From Phytophthora colocasiae (lineage: Eukaryota > Oomycota > Peronosporomycetes > Peronosporales > Peronosporaceae): DNA of 64,000 nucleotides. Positions 9,950 to 19,980 of the stretch are shown here, one piece after another. Location of the stretch: NCBI GenBank assembly GCA_018806915.1, contig JAGKQI010000033.1, forward strand, positions 248,001 through 312,000, given 5' to 3'. A model generated the notes under the pieces. That model ran no database searches. It was not told where the DNA came from and saw only the letters and a program-made list of their open reading frames with translations. Every line of letters begins with the position of its first letter. Positions within the stretch are counted from its first letter, which is position 1. A program made the translations under genes and the position numbers.

Positions 9950-10377
9950 ACGTACATGAAGATCCTGAGGGTTGCGCGGGTGCGCGGCGTCCGGCGCGCG
10001 ATACTTGGTCTCTGCGGGTATATATTGTGAATCCTTGGACCATCAATCGTCGCGCTGGACAGTAACGGAATGAGGTCTCTCAGAGATACGTTCTTCTGAG
10101 AGACTTTCCGCCAGAACTTAGGCACTCATCGTCGGGGAAAGTCCGGTGACCAGACAGAGTGTAGTTGACCTTCAGAGTTGTGCACACTCTGAAGTACACT
10201 TCTGGTCCTTTGGGCCCCTTTACAGTCAGGCGAAGGTTTATCCACAATCTTCCACAGATGTCGCACGGGTGCGGCCGCGTCCCAAAGTCCCTTTCGCTTA
10301 TAACCCATAGTATAACCAATCACATCGTAACGTAATATCCACCTGTCGCTCGAAAATCGGAATTAACATCATGTCAG
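9950..10377. other. Unassigned sequence between two Gypsy elements
   Basis: No convincing gene is present. Short minus-strand frames (10080-10323) show no recognisable domain. The pol linker of the next Gypsy relic stops matching its family pattern near 10378, so this piece is probably a fragment of another repeat, or diverged pol sequence, joined there before the left element inserted at 9949/9950. Confidence 0.4.
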
Positions 10378-10666
10378 TATCCTTGTACTCCTCCAGAACA
10401 GGAAACGCTGGGTTATCCTTGAATGACTCCCAGTCAGTATGAAGAAATCGTTTAGTTTTCTCCGATCCAACATTGTCCGGTTCGTCACTTCGCTTGATGT
10501 CACGTTCGATCTTCTTGATTGTGTCGTTCGTCAGCACAATCATGAAATCATGTTCGGGATGGCCCTTCGCGGCTAGCCTTAGGAACTTCCTCAGCTTCTT
10601 CCTCGTGATGTACTTGGTCTCAACTCCTTCCGAGTCAACCACTCCAAGAGTAAACATTGCTTCCAC
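10378..10666 (-). pseudogene. pol linker remnant upstream of RT
   Basis: The open stretch has a Lys/Glu-rich segment ending in FPVLEEYKDT near 10385, which in Gypsy polyproteins lies just before the RT. The normal continuation is absent and the frame ends in unrelated sequence. It is in a different frame from the protease upstream. Confidence 0.5.
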
Positions 10667-10743
10667 TTGACCATCTTTCTTCTCTCTCCGAGAGAGATTC
10701 GAGCTGGTCTTTCAGCAGTTTCCCCTTCGCACTTCGGCTGCGT

Positions 10744-11433
10744 TTATGGCACGGCGGCTCGACAGGAATCACGGCTTATCGTGGTAGAGCTTTCGCTGTC
10801 CACAGCATCCTGAAGCCCAGAGCCATTCGCCTGACTGCACTTCCCGCAGGGAGTCGAAGTATCCATTGCTGAGGCTCCACCGGAGTCGGCATCCTTGAAG
10901 TATCGACGTTTCCAGTCGACGTTCGGTTGTACATCCACAAAGAATGGCATCCCGAGAACACAATCGAACTCATCGGGGATATCGAAGACGACAGCAACAC
11001 ACTGGTAGTTGGGTACACCCTTAAGTTGAATCTCAACCTTCACTAGTTCCAACTTGGACTCTCCAATTATGTTGTCGCCAAGCTTCACTCGAATGGTACG
11101 CTCCGAGTACACTTGAGTCTTCAATCCCTGTTCCTTGACAAATCCACGCGATACATACACTGTTGTACCACCACAGTCCAGGAGAAACTTGGTCTTGGAC
11201 TTCTTGTCACTCTGTACCAGGTCTCCATCCACCGCAAATAAAGGTGCGCGGTTATACACTAGAGGGTCTTCGCAAAGCAGATTCAACATAGCTTCGTTTA
11301 CGGTTAAATCTTCTTCGCTACTCCTCGCCACGACAGTTCCCTCTTTTACTGACGTGGCTGGTCGTTTCCCTGGTCGCTCTTCAGCTTCTTGCAGTCGCGC
11401 TTGAAGTGGCCGGGTTTCTTGCAGTAGAAGCAC
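10744..11433 (-). pseudogene. Retroviral-type aspartic protease, second Gypsy
   Basis: About 229 codons overlapping the end of gag by 88 nt in another frame. The core motif reads KFLLDCGGTTVYVS, where families usually have DTG or DSG; the catalytic Asp is kept and the second residue is Cys. The C-terminal strand FDCVLGMPFFVD is present. The arrangement fits a Gag-Pro frameshift junction. The element lacks RT in this copy, so the gene is a relic even though its own frame is open. Confidence 0.7.
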
Positions 11434-12240
11434 ACCGGTCCTTCTTTACTCTGCTCCGCAGGAGCGTAGTGACCGGGCTTGAATGAGCGCTTGCTGAACG
11501 GCTTCTTGTCCTGCGAGTGATTCGTCCTTGGTGTACCACGGCGTTGTTCGCGCTCGTGCTTCTCGCGGCCGACCTTGCGGTCGCCACTGAAGTGTGACAT
11601 CTCGTACTTGACCGCTTGATCCATCGCTTCGTTCAGCGTCGTCGTGTTCTGCAACTTGACGTATGCTTGAGTCGCGCGCTTGAGGCCATCGCAGTAGTAG
11701 CTGACTTGGTCCACTTCGCTCATGTTCTCCACGCGGAAGATCAGCGCTGAATACTTGCCGTTGTAGTCCTCGATGTCATCGACTTGACGCAGTTGACGGA
11801 GCTTCTGGCGTTGCACGGCTTGGTAGTTAGAGGCTTCAAAGTGTGCTAGAGCGTCTTGGGTGAGCTGCGCCCACGTCTGCAGCTGCGATCCTTGATGCCC
11901 AGAACAGGAACCAACCAGACGCTGGGTCTTCCATGGCAGTTCCGGCGATGGCTGGGAGCGTCGTGTTGTCGTCGGACGCATCGTGTCCATGGATACGACA
12001 CAGCGTCTCCACTTGGAAGAGCCACTGACGTACGTCTTCGCCGCGCTTGCCCTTGAACTTCGGCAGGCCGCTTGGAACGCGAGGCCTGTTTTCTGGCGCT
12101 CTTGTCGGCTGGGCATGACGGCTGGCTCGTAGGGTTTCCAGTTCAGCGCGCAGCTCGGCCAGCTGGGTTTCCAGAGTGCCTTGGTCTCCTCCATCTCCCG
12201 TTGCTTCGTCTTGGACGTTCTGCCGAGTCGTGGGGGCCAT
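11346..12240 (-). pseudogene. gag of the second Gypsy, frameshifted
   Basis: The start is the ATG at 12240 (MAPTTRQNVQDE). An N-terminal coiled coil (TLETQLAELRAELETLR) is followed by a capsid-like domain that begins in one frame (FKGKRGEDVRQWLFQVE) and continues in another (HFEASNYQAVQRQKLRQLRQ), so one indel lies near 11895. The C-terminus has a CCHC zinc knuckle CFYCKKPGHFKRDC and a basic tail. The protein would package element RNA if intact. Confidence 0.75.
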
Positions 12241-12373
12241 GGTTGTTGAGTCTAGACCAACAAGTGCTACCAGTGAATCAAACTGGCCCCGGCTGGAGGG
12301 AGAAGAGGTGAAGCTGGTTGGGGCTGGCGGGGAGAATCCGAAGTGTGGTCGCTCCCCGACCAAACCAAATGGT

Positions 12374-12544
12374 TGGTTGCGGGAGCCTATATTATCATAG
12401 CCTACATAATAGCCTAGACTACCTAAAAGAATACCTAACCTTTCTGATACAGTAGCTATCTACTTTCTTAAACATTAATCTTACTTCTTCTTTTTCTCTC
12501 TTCTACCCTACTTCCTTCAAGCTGCGCCCAAGTTCCCCGCAACA
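12374..12544 (-). repeat. Probable 5' LTR of the second Gypsy (171 bp)
   Basis: Read on the minus strand, the block starts TGTTGCGGGG and ends CCCGCAACCA, so it has near-perfect short inverted ends and TG..CA borders. It lies directly upstream of gag. A pyrimidine-rich stretch is visible at about 12470-12530. The primer site after it is not obvious, and no second copy is present to prove the limits. Confidence 0.5.
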
Positions 12545-12974
12545 TCGTCAAGAGGACCTTCTAGAATTTACGACGTGCGATCTATGCAATTATTACCGCC
12601 CCGGCTCGAATGCATCATTTCGTCCCAGTGATGCATTTTTTTAGGGCGCTTGATGCAAATTCAAGCGCCCTCGACGGTATCACAAATGCTGCAGATGTAA
12701 TCATTTGTTGAAAAACGTTAGCAAATAAAATCGGACAAACTGTACTTCCCTCGTCTTCGCTGATAACCTCGTAAAACATCGAATTGGTAAAAATGTCCAT
12801 CGTTTGAATTGCTAAGAATAGTCCCAGGCCTACTCACGGAAACTAAGACGAAACTAAGGCGCCAAAAGAGTGCCACCGTGTCAACGTGACCATGATGGCT
12901 CTAAGAAAGCTTTGCAAGGAAACAGCGACGATATCCGATCATAAGGGCATAATCACCATGGAATTTCCTCAGCT
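12545..12974. other. Intergenic stretch with two hairpins
   Basis: No gene is seen. It holds an inverted repeat ATGCATCA/TGATGCAT (12610-12617 and 12629-12636) and next to it a perfect 10-bp stem GGGCGCTTGA/TCAAGCGCCC (12644-12653 and 12661-12670) with a 7-nt loop. They lie about 300 bp beyond the stop codon of the effector relic and might mark the end of a small mobile element. Confidence 0.5.
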
Positions 12975-14435
12975 TCAACTGCGCCTCCGCTTTTGACCCA
13001 CGTCCACTTTCTCCTCATCGAACGAGATGCAGTCCAACCCGAGCACTTGAATTGAAATAGTCGGTAAATCTGATACGAACGCAGTTAACGCCTCTCTTGT
13101 GAAGTCCTTGTCATTCGTTGGAAGGCGAAACTCGCTCATGACTTCTCTTGGAACAACGAAGCACACCTCCACAGCGTATATCCAAAGTGAATCTTTCAGG
13201 GATACGACGAGCCTCGTCAAAAGTTCCTTGAAGAATCTGATTTTAAACGAATGGGTCGTCGAGCGTGTCACTTGAACAAAACGCACTAGCATCTTTTGAG
13301 TGAAGCCCACATTGCTGGCGTTGACATCCGCTTCATCGGTGTTCAACTCAAGTGACTCAATGTAGACAGCGTCGTAGCCACCTTGATTCCACGCTATGGG
13401 GGCCAGCCATTGTTCACGCTGATTCAAGGGTATGACGCCATGGGGATCAAAGCGCTTGACTGGGCAAGTCCAACTGCTGACATCTTGGTAACGAGTGGCA
13501 GATTTATACTCATTCTCCGCTTTCCACACCACTTCTTCAAGATTTCCGTCCTGGTAGATATGGCAGTGGGCACCTCCGTGCATAAGGGAAGCAAAAAACC
13601 ACATCTCAAAAACATGTCCATCCATCGCAGGATTTTGAACAAGACATTTCGCGAGACGGAGTAGTTTTTGAGGGCCAAGTCTAAAAGTAAACTCTCTCGC
13701 CACGAACATACTCACGAGACACGCGTGTAGTGGATCATTATCATACCAAGACAACAGCCGGTTCACCACACTATTAGAACAATCGCCAATCGAGCCGTCA
13801 ATATACTGCGTAATGTCTCCCACATTAAGAATTGCAGAACGTAATAGACCCATAGCTTCCTCGGAGCTCATATCAAACATCATACGCGCGCTCCCTCCCG
13901 CAACAAAGAATTTAGCGTCCAGCAATTCGTATCGTTCTTCCAGCTTCACATCACCATCTGAAGCGGTAAACTTCGACCGCACATGCTCAAAGAAGACATC
14001 GTCTGCCAACGCTTTTTTATAGTCTTCCGGTGTCCATGAAGGCAGCATAAATCGTTGTTGGTCATTCTTTTTACTTGAAGTGTCCTTCGACACCGTTGAA
14101 CGCGAAATCGCCAAATTCTCCAAAGAGCTTTCAATAATAGAGCTAATCTTATTGTATTGGCCAGGTCGATAATCCTTTCCCATCGACACCATAGAGCTGA
14201 CAACCACGACACGATGGCCCTGCTTATTTGCACTGTGCCAAAGCCCGCAAACCTCTAGGACAGAACGCTCATCTCGAGCCTTTACATAACCATCGAGGAA
14301 TAAAATGGCATTCTCATTCAATGAAAGCAAAAGGGAACTCAGTTGCGAGCGACCAATTTCACATGTGAGCTTCTCGGAAGCTCCACGAAACAGAATACAT
14401 GACAATGGGTTACCGAGAGCGTTGGAGCAATGAAT
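12975..14435 (-). pseudogene. Crinkler (CRN) effector, C-terminal part, separated from its N-terminus
   Basis: About 486 codons are open up to a 10-bp target duplication at 14426-14435. The first part contains a Walker B-like strand (AILFLDGY) of a P-loop NTPase, whose Walker A lies in the other half of the gene at 15277-15873. The remainder (for example YQDVSSWTCPVKRFDPHG) matches the type of CRN C-terminal domain that follows an NTPase, and the C-terminus is basic (QKRRRS). CRN proteins are secreted and act in the plant nucleus, where many modulate cell death. The 831-bp MULE-like insertion splits the gene, so no intact effector is encoded. The first codon of the isolated frame is TTG, which also argues that this is not an independent gene. 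Confidence 0.8.
14426..14435. repeat. Left target site duplication of MULE copy 1
   Basis: AGCAATGAAT occurs here and again at 15267-15276, directly flanking the element. Ten bases is within the range typical of Mutator-like elements (9-11 bp). Confidence 0.85.
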
Positions 14436-15266
14436 GGTAGCGGACTAATCACGAGTACCGGAAGCCGGAAATCGAGTACACATACCGGTAACCGACAATA
14501 CCGCCAGAAACCCGAGTTCACATCGGTAGAATTCCGAGTACAATGGCAGAATTCCGAGTACAAAAAATTGGCGGGAAAAAAGTACAAGGGTAACCTGGCA
14601 GAATGGCGAGTGCAGGGCGGGTTTGCCGCTAAGAACAAGTCAGCCATAACGAAGCATTCATTAATTTAACTCATTTATTGTCCGTATTACTGGGGTTTAA
14701 GCCCGCGTGCTCCGCACACGGAGCGTTAAACCGCCAGCCTAAGCCTGCTCCGGCTTCGCCTTCGCTTGATCCGTCGACAGCGCTGGGGTTTAAGCCCGTG
14801 TGCTTCGCACACGGAGCATTAAACCACCAGCCACCGTTCTCCACCGCGCTTGTCCTCTCTCTGCTGTCCTTTACTGCCCAGCTACGCGCTCCGCGCGATC
14901 CCAGCCACCCCTAGCGGCTCGCTATGCTCGCGAGTACAGACCCTAAGCCCGCTCCGGCTTCGCCTGCGCTTGATCCGTCGACAGCGCTGGGGTTTAAGCC
15001 CGTGTGCTTCGCACACGGAGCATTAAACCGCCATCATATGCCCGCTCCGGCTTCGCCTTCGCTTGATCGTCGGCAGCGCTAGGGTTTAAGCCCGCGTGCT
15101 CCGCACACGGAGCGTTAAACCGCCAGCCAGCGTTCTCCACCTCGAGTCGCTAGAAAAACCGCAAAAGTACCGGTACGAACTGACCTCAATTCGTTTTGCA
15201 AAACCTCTCAAAGTCGATTGGTGTACTCGAAATCCGGCCACTGGTACTCGGAATTAGTCTCTTTCC
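14436..15266. mobile_element. Non-autonomous MULE-like TIR element, copy 1 (inside the CRN gene)
   Basis: The ends are imperfect inverted repeats of about 40 bp (GGTAGCGGACTAATCACGAG at the left; the reverse of the right end reads GGAAAGAGACTAATTCCGAG). The 10-bp direct duplication flanks it. No transposase frame is present. The interior carries four copies of a 41-bp hairpin unit starting GGGGTTTAAGCCCG. The element ends share the GAGTACAC-type words with copy 2 at 16069-16771, and both belong to one family. Confidence 0.85.
14692..15122. repeat. Four spaced hairpin units inside MULE copy 1
   Basis: Units begin at about 14692, 14785, 14989 and 15082. Each has outer arms GGTTTAA/TTAAACC and an inner stem of the type CCGTGTGC-TTC-GCACACGG. 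The spacers share the words GCTCCGGCTTCGCC and TTGATCCGTCG. Copy 2 has two such units (16314-16354 and 16407-16447). Confidence 0.8.
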
Positions 15267-15873
15267 AGCAATGAATCCATACTATATCCCAGTTCCCGTC
15301 ACGTTTTGTAGAGCACGCGAACGCAAATGCTGCACAAGATTTTCCCGTTCCAGGCGGCCCCACAATCCACTGCGCTGCGTAAGTTTCCACAACGTTTTCA
15401 TGAAGTGCTGCCCATTCCTCCTTGAGCTCCGGCCGAAGATACAGATACAGACCATCTTCATCAACCGAAAGGCCACTGCCTTGAGCGTATTCTTCAGGAA
15501 TGTGAATGATGGAATTAGCCTCCAAGAAACTCAGTACAGGGCATGGTTTGATGGCTAACGTCCACAGCGATGTAAATGTCCGATTTGGAACTACCACCAG
15601 CACGTGAATCGACCCGTCGGGGACTTCACTTGAGAATTTCTCCCCGATTTTAGCCACTGGATTCTTCAATTCTTCGATCATGTAGCCCCTCTCACCTTCT
15701 CCGGAGGTCTTCTTCTCCCACATCTGCAGGAGATATTCCGACTGTAGCCACGCCCCGTCCTTCTTCGCCAGGAAGAGTTGCAGATCGCCAGCATCGATAT
15801 CCTTCAACTTGATCTTATTCTCATTCTTGATCACCTTTTTCAATGCGGCAACCGACGCGTAGGGGAAATTTCC
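15267..15873 (-). pseudogene. Crinkler (CRN) effector, N-terminal part with LFLAK and Walker A
   Basis: The translocation and DWL-type region is clear: LQLFLAKKDGAW, then a segment ending in HVLVVVP, the junction at which CRN C-terminal domains are joined. A P-loop GPPGTGKS follows near 15350, so the C-terminal domain starts with an NTPase. The codons before the first possible start (TTG at 15843) remain open to about 15906 and resemble the usual CRN N-terminus only from ASVAALKKV onward. The normal Met-start and secretion segment is not recognisable. The gene is thus damaged at its 5' end as well as split by the MULE at 15267. Family assignment is sure; the subfamily is not. Confidence 0.85.
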
Positions 15874-16058
15874 GTTCGTACTTAAACGGAATGAACGCAG
15901 ATTAAAGTGTACTAACTAATACCTGAGAAATCCGATATCTTGCTATGCCTAATATAAGTTCTGACTTGGTTTTAAAAGTTAGAAAAATGTATGGAGTAAA
16001 GATGATACCTGCCGAATACTATACCTGATAGCATTTACAGCGCCTGTAAGGTCTTTCA
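15874..16058. other. Sequence between the CRN relic and MULE copy 2
   Basis: AT-rich, no gene. It should have held the CRN 5' end and promoter, but no initiator-like element or signal-peptide frame was seen. Confidence 0.4.
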
Positions 16059-16068
16059 GCAGTTTGTT

Positions 16069-16771
16069 GGGTGCGGACTAATCCCGAGTACTGGAAGCCG
16101 GAAATCGAGTACACATACCGGTTACCGACAATACCGCCAGCGCCGGCCGAAACCCGAGTTCACATCGGTAGAATTCCAAGTACAATGGCAGAATTCCGAG
16201 TACAAAAAATTGGCGGGAAAAAAGTACCAGGGAAACCTGGCAGAATGCGGCTAAGAACTAGTCAGCCATAACGAAGCATTCATTAATTTAACTCATTTAT
16301 TGTCCGTAATACTGGGGTTTAAGCCCGCGTGCTCCGCACACGGAGCGTTAAACCGCCAGCCTAAGCCCGCTCCGGCTTCGCCTTCGCTTGATCCGTCGAC
16401 AGCGCTGGGGTTTAAGCCCGTGTGCTTCGCACACGGAGCATTAAACCACCAGCCAGCGTTCTCCACCGCGCTTGTCCTCTCTCTGCTGTCCTTTACTGCC
16501 CAGCTACGCGCGATCCCAGCCACCCCTAGCAGCTCGCTACGCTCGCGATTGCAGACCCTAAGCCCGCTCCGGCTTCGCCTTCGCTTGATCCATCGGCAGC
16601 GTTGCTAAGCCCGCGTGCTCCGCCGCGCTTGGCTTGTTCTCGAGTCGTTGTTAGCTAGTAAAACCGCAAAAGTACCGGTACGAACTGACCTCAATTCGTT
16701 TAGCAAAACCTCTCAAAGTCGGTTGGTGTACTCGGGATCCGGCCACTGGTACTCGGAATTAATCCCCTTCC
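16069..16771. mobile_element. Non-autonomous MULE-like TIR element, copy 2 (703 bp)
   Basis: The element is flanked by the 10-bp duplication GCAGTTTGTT (16059-16068 and 16772-16781). Its ends (GGGTGCGGACTAATCCCGAG and, reversed, GGAAGGGGATTAATTCCGAG) match those of copy 1. It differs from copy 1 mainly in having two hairpin units instead of four. No coding capacity was found. It lies 28 bp from the outer edge of the inverted duplication. Confidence 0.85.
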
Positions 16772-16799
16772 GCAGTTTGTTATCAAAATCCGGAGTATT

Positions 16800-17745
16800 G
16801 GCAGGAGCATCTTTAGGCTGCTGCCACAAGTCTGATCGATCCGTATTCGTTGTCCTTGGCCGAAGCTTGTGAAAGTCTCGACAGGCGCCTTGGGCGGGGA
16901 GATAATGGCTTCGACTTGCTACGGGTGTCACAACCAGAAGCACAAGTTAGCGTTCAGTTAGTTGACTTGCTGGATGGATGGGAGCAATACCAGTTGAATT
17001 CGATGACCCAGTAGCTACACGATACCAAAACCATTGCGACCAAGACTCCAGCCCCGAGTGTAGCGGCCACTTGCACCTTCTGGAAATCTTGAAGGACTTG
17101 ACCGTCAAAACTCGAGACGTCCTTCGAGGTGACACCAATCAACGCCCACGTTACCACCAGCGCCAGAACAGGATCGCGACCGTGCGAAAGCCCCGATAAT
17201 GCCACCGCTAGCAGCACCGCCAGCAATGTCAGATACGTCGACAACTGCAGAAACCCACCGTCCTTGATCTGCAGCGCCATCGTCCAACTCACAACCGTCT
17301 CCACTGTGATCCACGCGAAGTACAGACGGACGCACAACTCACTGCATAGATACTCGTGCCACAGCACAGTCTGGACGTTGCGCTCGTAGCTGGCGAAGAC
17401 GTAGAGAGGGAGCAGAGTCAACCACAGCAGCGATACCATCCCACTAGCGACCGGCACGTTCCCACTGGCCAAAGCGATGCACCACGAGCCGTTGGCAACA
17501 CACGACGCAGCGAAGCACAGCCGCAGTGCGTTGGGCTTGGCCGCTGAGTCGTAGAGTGCCAGTCCAGCGTACGAGACGTCGGTGATGAGAAGAATCATGC
17601 AGAGCAGATAGATGGCGTTCCAGATCGAGAAGGCGTAGGCTGCGGGGGTCAACAACGTGTCGTTGTGCGCGCGCACGTCACCGGCGTCTCCCACCATCAG
17701 GGCGATGCACGTCAACAGCATCTGCAGCCCGAAGAACGCGGCGTT
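16800..17745 (-). repeat. Left arm of a 946-bp inverted gene duplication
   Basis: The arm is the reverse complement of 20031-20976 with no length difference; in the stretches compared by eye only one substitution was noted (16928-16935 region, GTTGTGACA versus GTTGAGACA). It holds most of a membrane-protein gene. The spacer between the arms is 2285 bp. Confidence 0.92.
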
Positions 17746-17781
17746 AAGAATGAACCCATGTGAGTATTTCCACTTTGACAT
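16813..17781 (-). CDS. TspO-like multi-pass membrane protein, truncated duplicate copy A
   Basis: The body is identical to the gene at 19981-20963, but the first 17 residues of that gene are missing. The open frame instead starts in unique sequence at 17781 (MSKWKYSHGFIL), giving a chimeric N-terminus. Exon 1 would be 17781-16991 and exon 2 16918-16813, with the same 72-nt intron as the intact copy. The protein has about seven hydrophobic helices and the motif LLTPAAYAFSIWNAIYLL near residue 40, like the TspO/MBR (tryptophan-rich sensory) family. Whether this copy is transcribed is unknown, because it lost the original promoter and start. Confidence 0.55.
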
Positions 17782-18212
17782 GAATTAGTACATTACCGGC
17801 AATCTACAACCGACGTTGTATTTCTGATCAATCGGATGCTCTCATTGGTTAATAGCTTCCCAGATACACGGTATCAACCACGGTACTACGCAGCTGCATC
17901 GGTACCTGCCGCAACAATGGTAGCACGTAGTGTAGTATTTATTTGCTTGAAATTCAACCTAGCTCATACTGAATCCCTGTGTAACATTCTGTATCAGTTG
18001 TAAAAAGATTCCGTACCCCTCAAGAGAACGCAGAAGCCCAAAGGAACTCCCAGCTCTCAGGAGGAGCTCCCAGCTAGCAGCATGCACCAAAGCGAAACCA
18101 CGCCATCTTGATAGAGTTCATGTCTTTCACCGATGACCGGAGCTACGCTAGCGATGCTTCATTTGACAGGCCCTGCTCAAAATCTCCCCCGAAGATGTGT
18201 GTAGGTGGATGA
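17782..18212. other. Spacer without recognisable gene
   Basis: The sequence between the inverted-repeat arm and the GCR1_C relic shows no coding frame with sensible composition and no clear repeat. Confidence 0.45.
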
Positions 18213-18887
18213 AAGGAGCTGAAAGAGCGTATTGTCCGCGCGTACGTCAAGGAGGGAGGCAACACGGCTACTACACGTGTACCTATTCGCGTTTCTGGTG
18301 ACGGGTCTCAACTTAAACTTGTTGAACTCCAGGAGGAGAACACCGGTGAGGCACTCGAACACACTCTCAGTGGCATGGACACATCTCGCAAAGAGTTTGC
18401 AGCAGTTCATTCACAGTTATTTAGCGTCCAACGTCAAGTTTCGGAAGTTATGAATGAGACGCTTCGGCTTCGGACCGAAATGCAACGTGTTCAGCAGAAG
18501 ATGCTATCCGTACTCCGTCGCATTGCTATTCAACCTATCCAGAGACCTACAGAGCTTCAAGATGAAACAGTTCGACCAAGGACTGTAACTCTTTCGAAAC
18601 GCCCAAAAGATCTTTATGAACTTTGGCACGAGTTCGAGTTTGGGTTTAACGGGGCAAAAGCGGCAAAACTCTTCACCGCAGCTGAGCGTGGAGTGAATAA
18701 GTTCGCGTATTCACGGAGGAAAACTTTCTGGGATGTCGTAGTATACCTGGTACGAGCAGGTTTCACTTGCGATGTGGCGATTGACAAAGTGTACGCTGCG
18801 TATGGCCGTCAACGTTCTGTAACCAGCATTCTTCTCCAGATGCGCTATGATAGAAGGACTGGAGGACATCCTGAGCTTCGCGAGTAG
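18213..18887 (+). pseudogene. GCR1_C-domain protein fragment, probably Crypton-related
   Basis: The frame is open from 18213 (after a TGA) to the stop at 18885; the first ATG is 18375. It encodes a coiled-coil segment (around VSEVMNETLRLRTEMQRVQQ) followed by a DNA-binding type domain with RPKDLYELWHEFEFG, RRKTFWDVVVYLVRAG and AIDKVYAAYG. These are hallmarks of the GCR1_C domain (PF12550), which in oomycetes is often found in Crypton tyrosine-recombinase elements and in their domesticated relatives. No recombinase catalytic region is present, and the residues upstream of the ATG continue sensibly to a stop, so this is most likely a truncated copy. A small domesticated gene starting at 18375 cannot be excluded. 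Confidence 0.55.
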
Positions 18888-18891
18888 CTTC

Positions 18892-18910
18892 TTGTACATT
18901 AAATGTACAA
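18892..18910. repeat. Perfect 19-bp palindrome after the GCR1_C frame
   Basis: TTGTACATT-A-AATGTACAA lies 5 bp after the stop codon. It could form a hairpin or be a dimeric binding site. Confidence 0.7.
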
Positions 18911-19416
18911 ATTTTGTACCCCATTGTAACGACTTGCGTTGTTTTATCCAATCAAATCTTGGTTGTACTGTGTGTTGCACCAAATGCCAATATTTGTATT
19001 GTAGGTTCTACTCGAAACTGCATTGGGCGATTGGTTGAATCGCCGGAGCCAAATCGCCGGGCAATCACCAAACCTATATTAATAACAGGACTGGTGCACC
19101 GCCGGCGGGCGTGCAGTTGCTGTCTGCGTGCGGAACTGCTAGGCGCTGCTTTCAGCTGTGCTGTTGATTGAGTGGCGATTTGACCAATCACCCATGATCT
19201 TCATTTTTAGCTGGGATTGACAATATTTGTAGTATATTTCACATCATAAAGTGATTGATAGCTGGTATCACCTACGTGTTCGACGTTCGCGCTTGACAAA
19301 TTTGTAACCAGGCAGCGTTGCAGTCTGTCAGTGACAGTCGTCAACAGTGGTGGATATTGCGAACAGTACATGAAGCGTGCCAAGTTCAAATCAAGTTATG
19401 TGCACAACAACCGGCA
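18911..19416. other. Spacer without recognisable gene
   Basis: No host gene is visible. Parts of it may be the decayed 5' region of the membrane-protein gene whose 3' end starts at 19417. Confidence 0.4.
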
Positions 19417-19789
19417 ATGTCCGGTGTGTCTCGTAACGGGCACTTTGTCATCTACGATGTTGCTTTCGGTCTTGCGGTTATCTGGGGATTAGTCGGTCTC
19501 GCTGTGAAGAACACCACGCTGGAGGCGCGTGTCCAGCTGATTGCAATGAACATCCGCGCCTGCGCCACGCAGAGCGCGGCGATCGTTGCTGCCTTTATTG
19601 TCATCGCCATCGTGCACAAGCTGTTGACTCCAAAACGGTAAGAACTGCCCGGTCAATTGTACTACCAGAGAAGATTGCTCACTAACTGTTGGTTCTCTTT
19701 TGGAACGATACAGACACTTTCAACCGCTGCAGTCGGGCGCTCCTCTCTATGGTGACAAGCCCATCGACTACGGCACAACTCACGCGTAA
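19417..19789 (+). pseudogene. 3' remnant of a TspO-like membrane protein gene
   Basis: Only the last two helices and the tail of this family are present. The stretch LAVIWGLVGLAVKN aligns with LVIIWYLVAVSIKH of the gene at 22751. The splice structure is kept: exon to 19637, intron 19638-19713 (GTAAGA..CAG), last exon 19714-19789 ending in DYGTTHA. The first five helices are missing, so this is a truncated paralogue. It lies about 190 bp upstream of the next family member in the same orientation, which supports an old tandem array. Confidence 0.65.
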
Positions 19790-19980
19790 CTGACTTCTCC
19801 AAGGCTGTCATGAACTCATACACCACGTCGTAGCATAATTTTGCCAATACATGACTTGCCCCCTCGGAGGGGGCCCCTCCCCAATCAGATACTTCTGTGT
19901 GAACGAAGCAGCAAAATCTTCAAGCAGCCACACCCTCACTATCGAAAAAGAACCGGAGAGCACACAAGGGGAAAGGCAGA

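Larger units (their letters stand above)
10378..12544 (-). mobile_element. Truncated second Gypsy element: LTR, gag, protease, start of pol
   Basis: Minus-strand order is LTR (12544-12374), gag, protease, then the acidic linker that precedes RT. RT and everything downstream are missing; the sequence changes character near 10378. The gag frame is shifted once. The element is a dead fragment and the left Gypsy has landed beside it. Confidence 0.75.

Noticed and set aside
14692..15122. CRISPR-like array (spaced repeats)
   Set aside because: Only four units, unequal spacing, similar spacers, and the array lies inside a TIR transposon of a eukaryote.
15196..15558. Plus-strand frame of 120 codons
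   Set aside because: Antisense shadow of the CRN N-terminal frame, which has family motifs on the minus strand.
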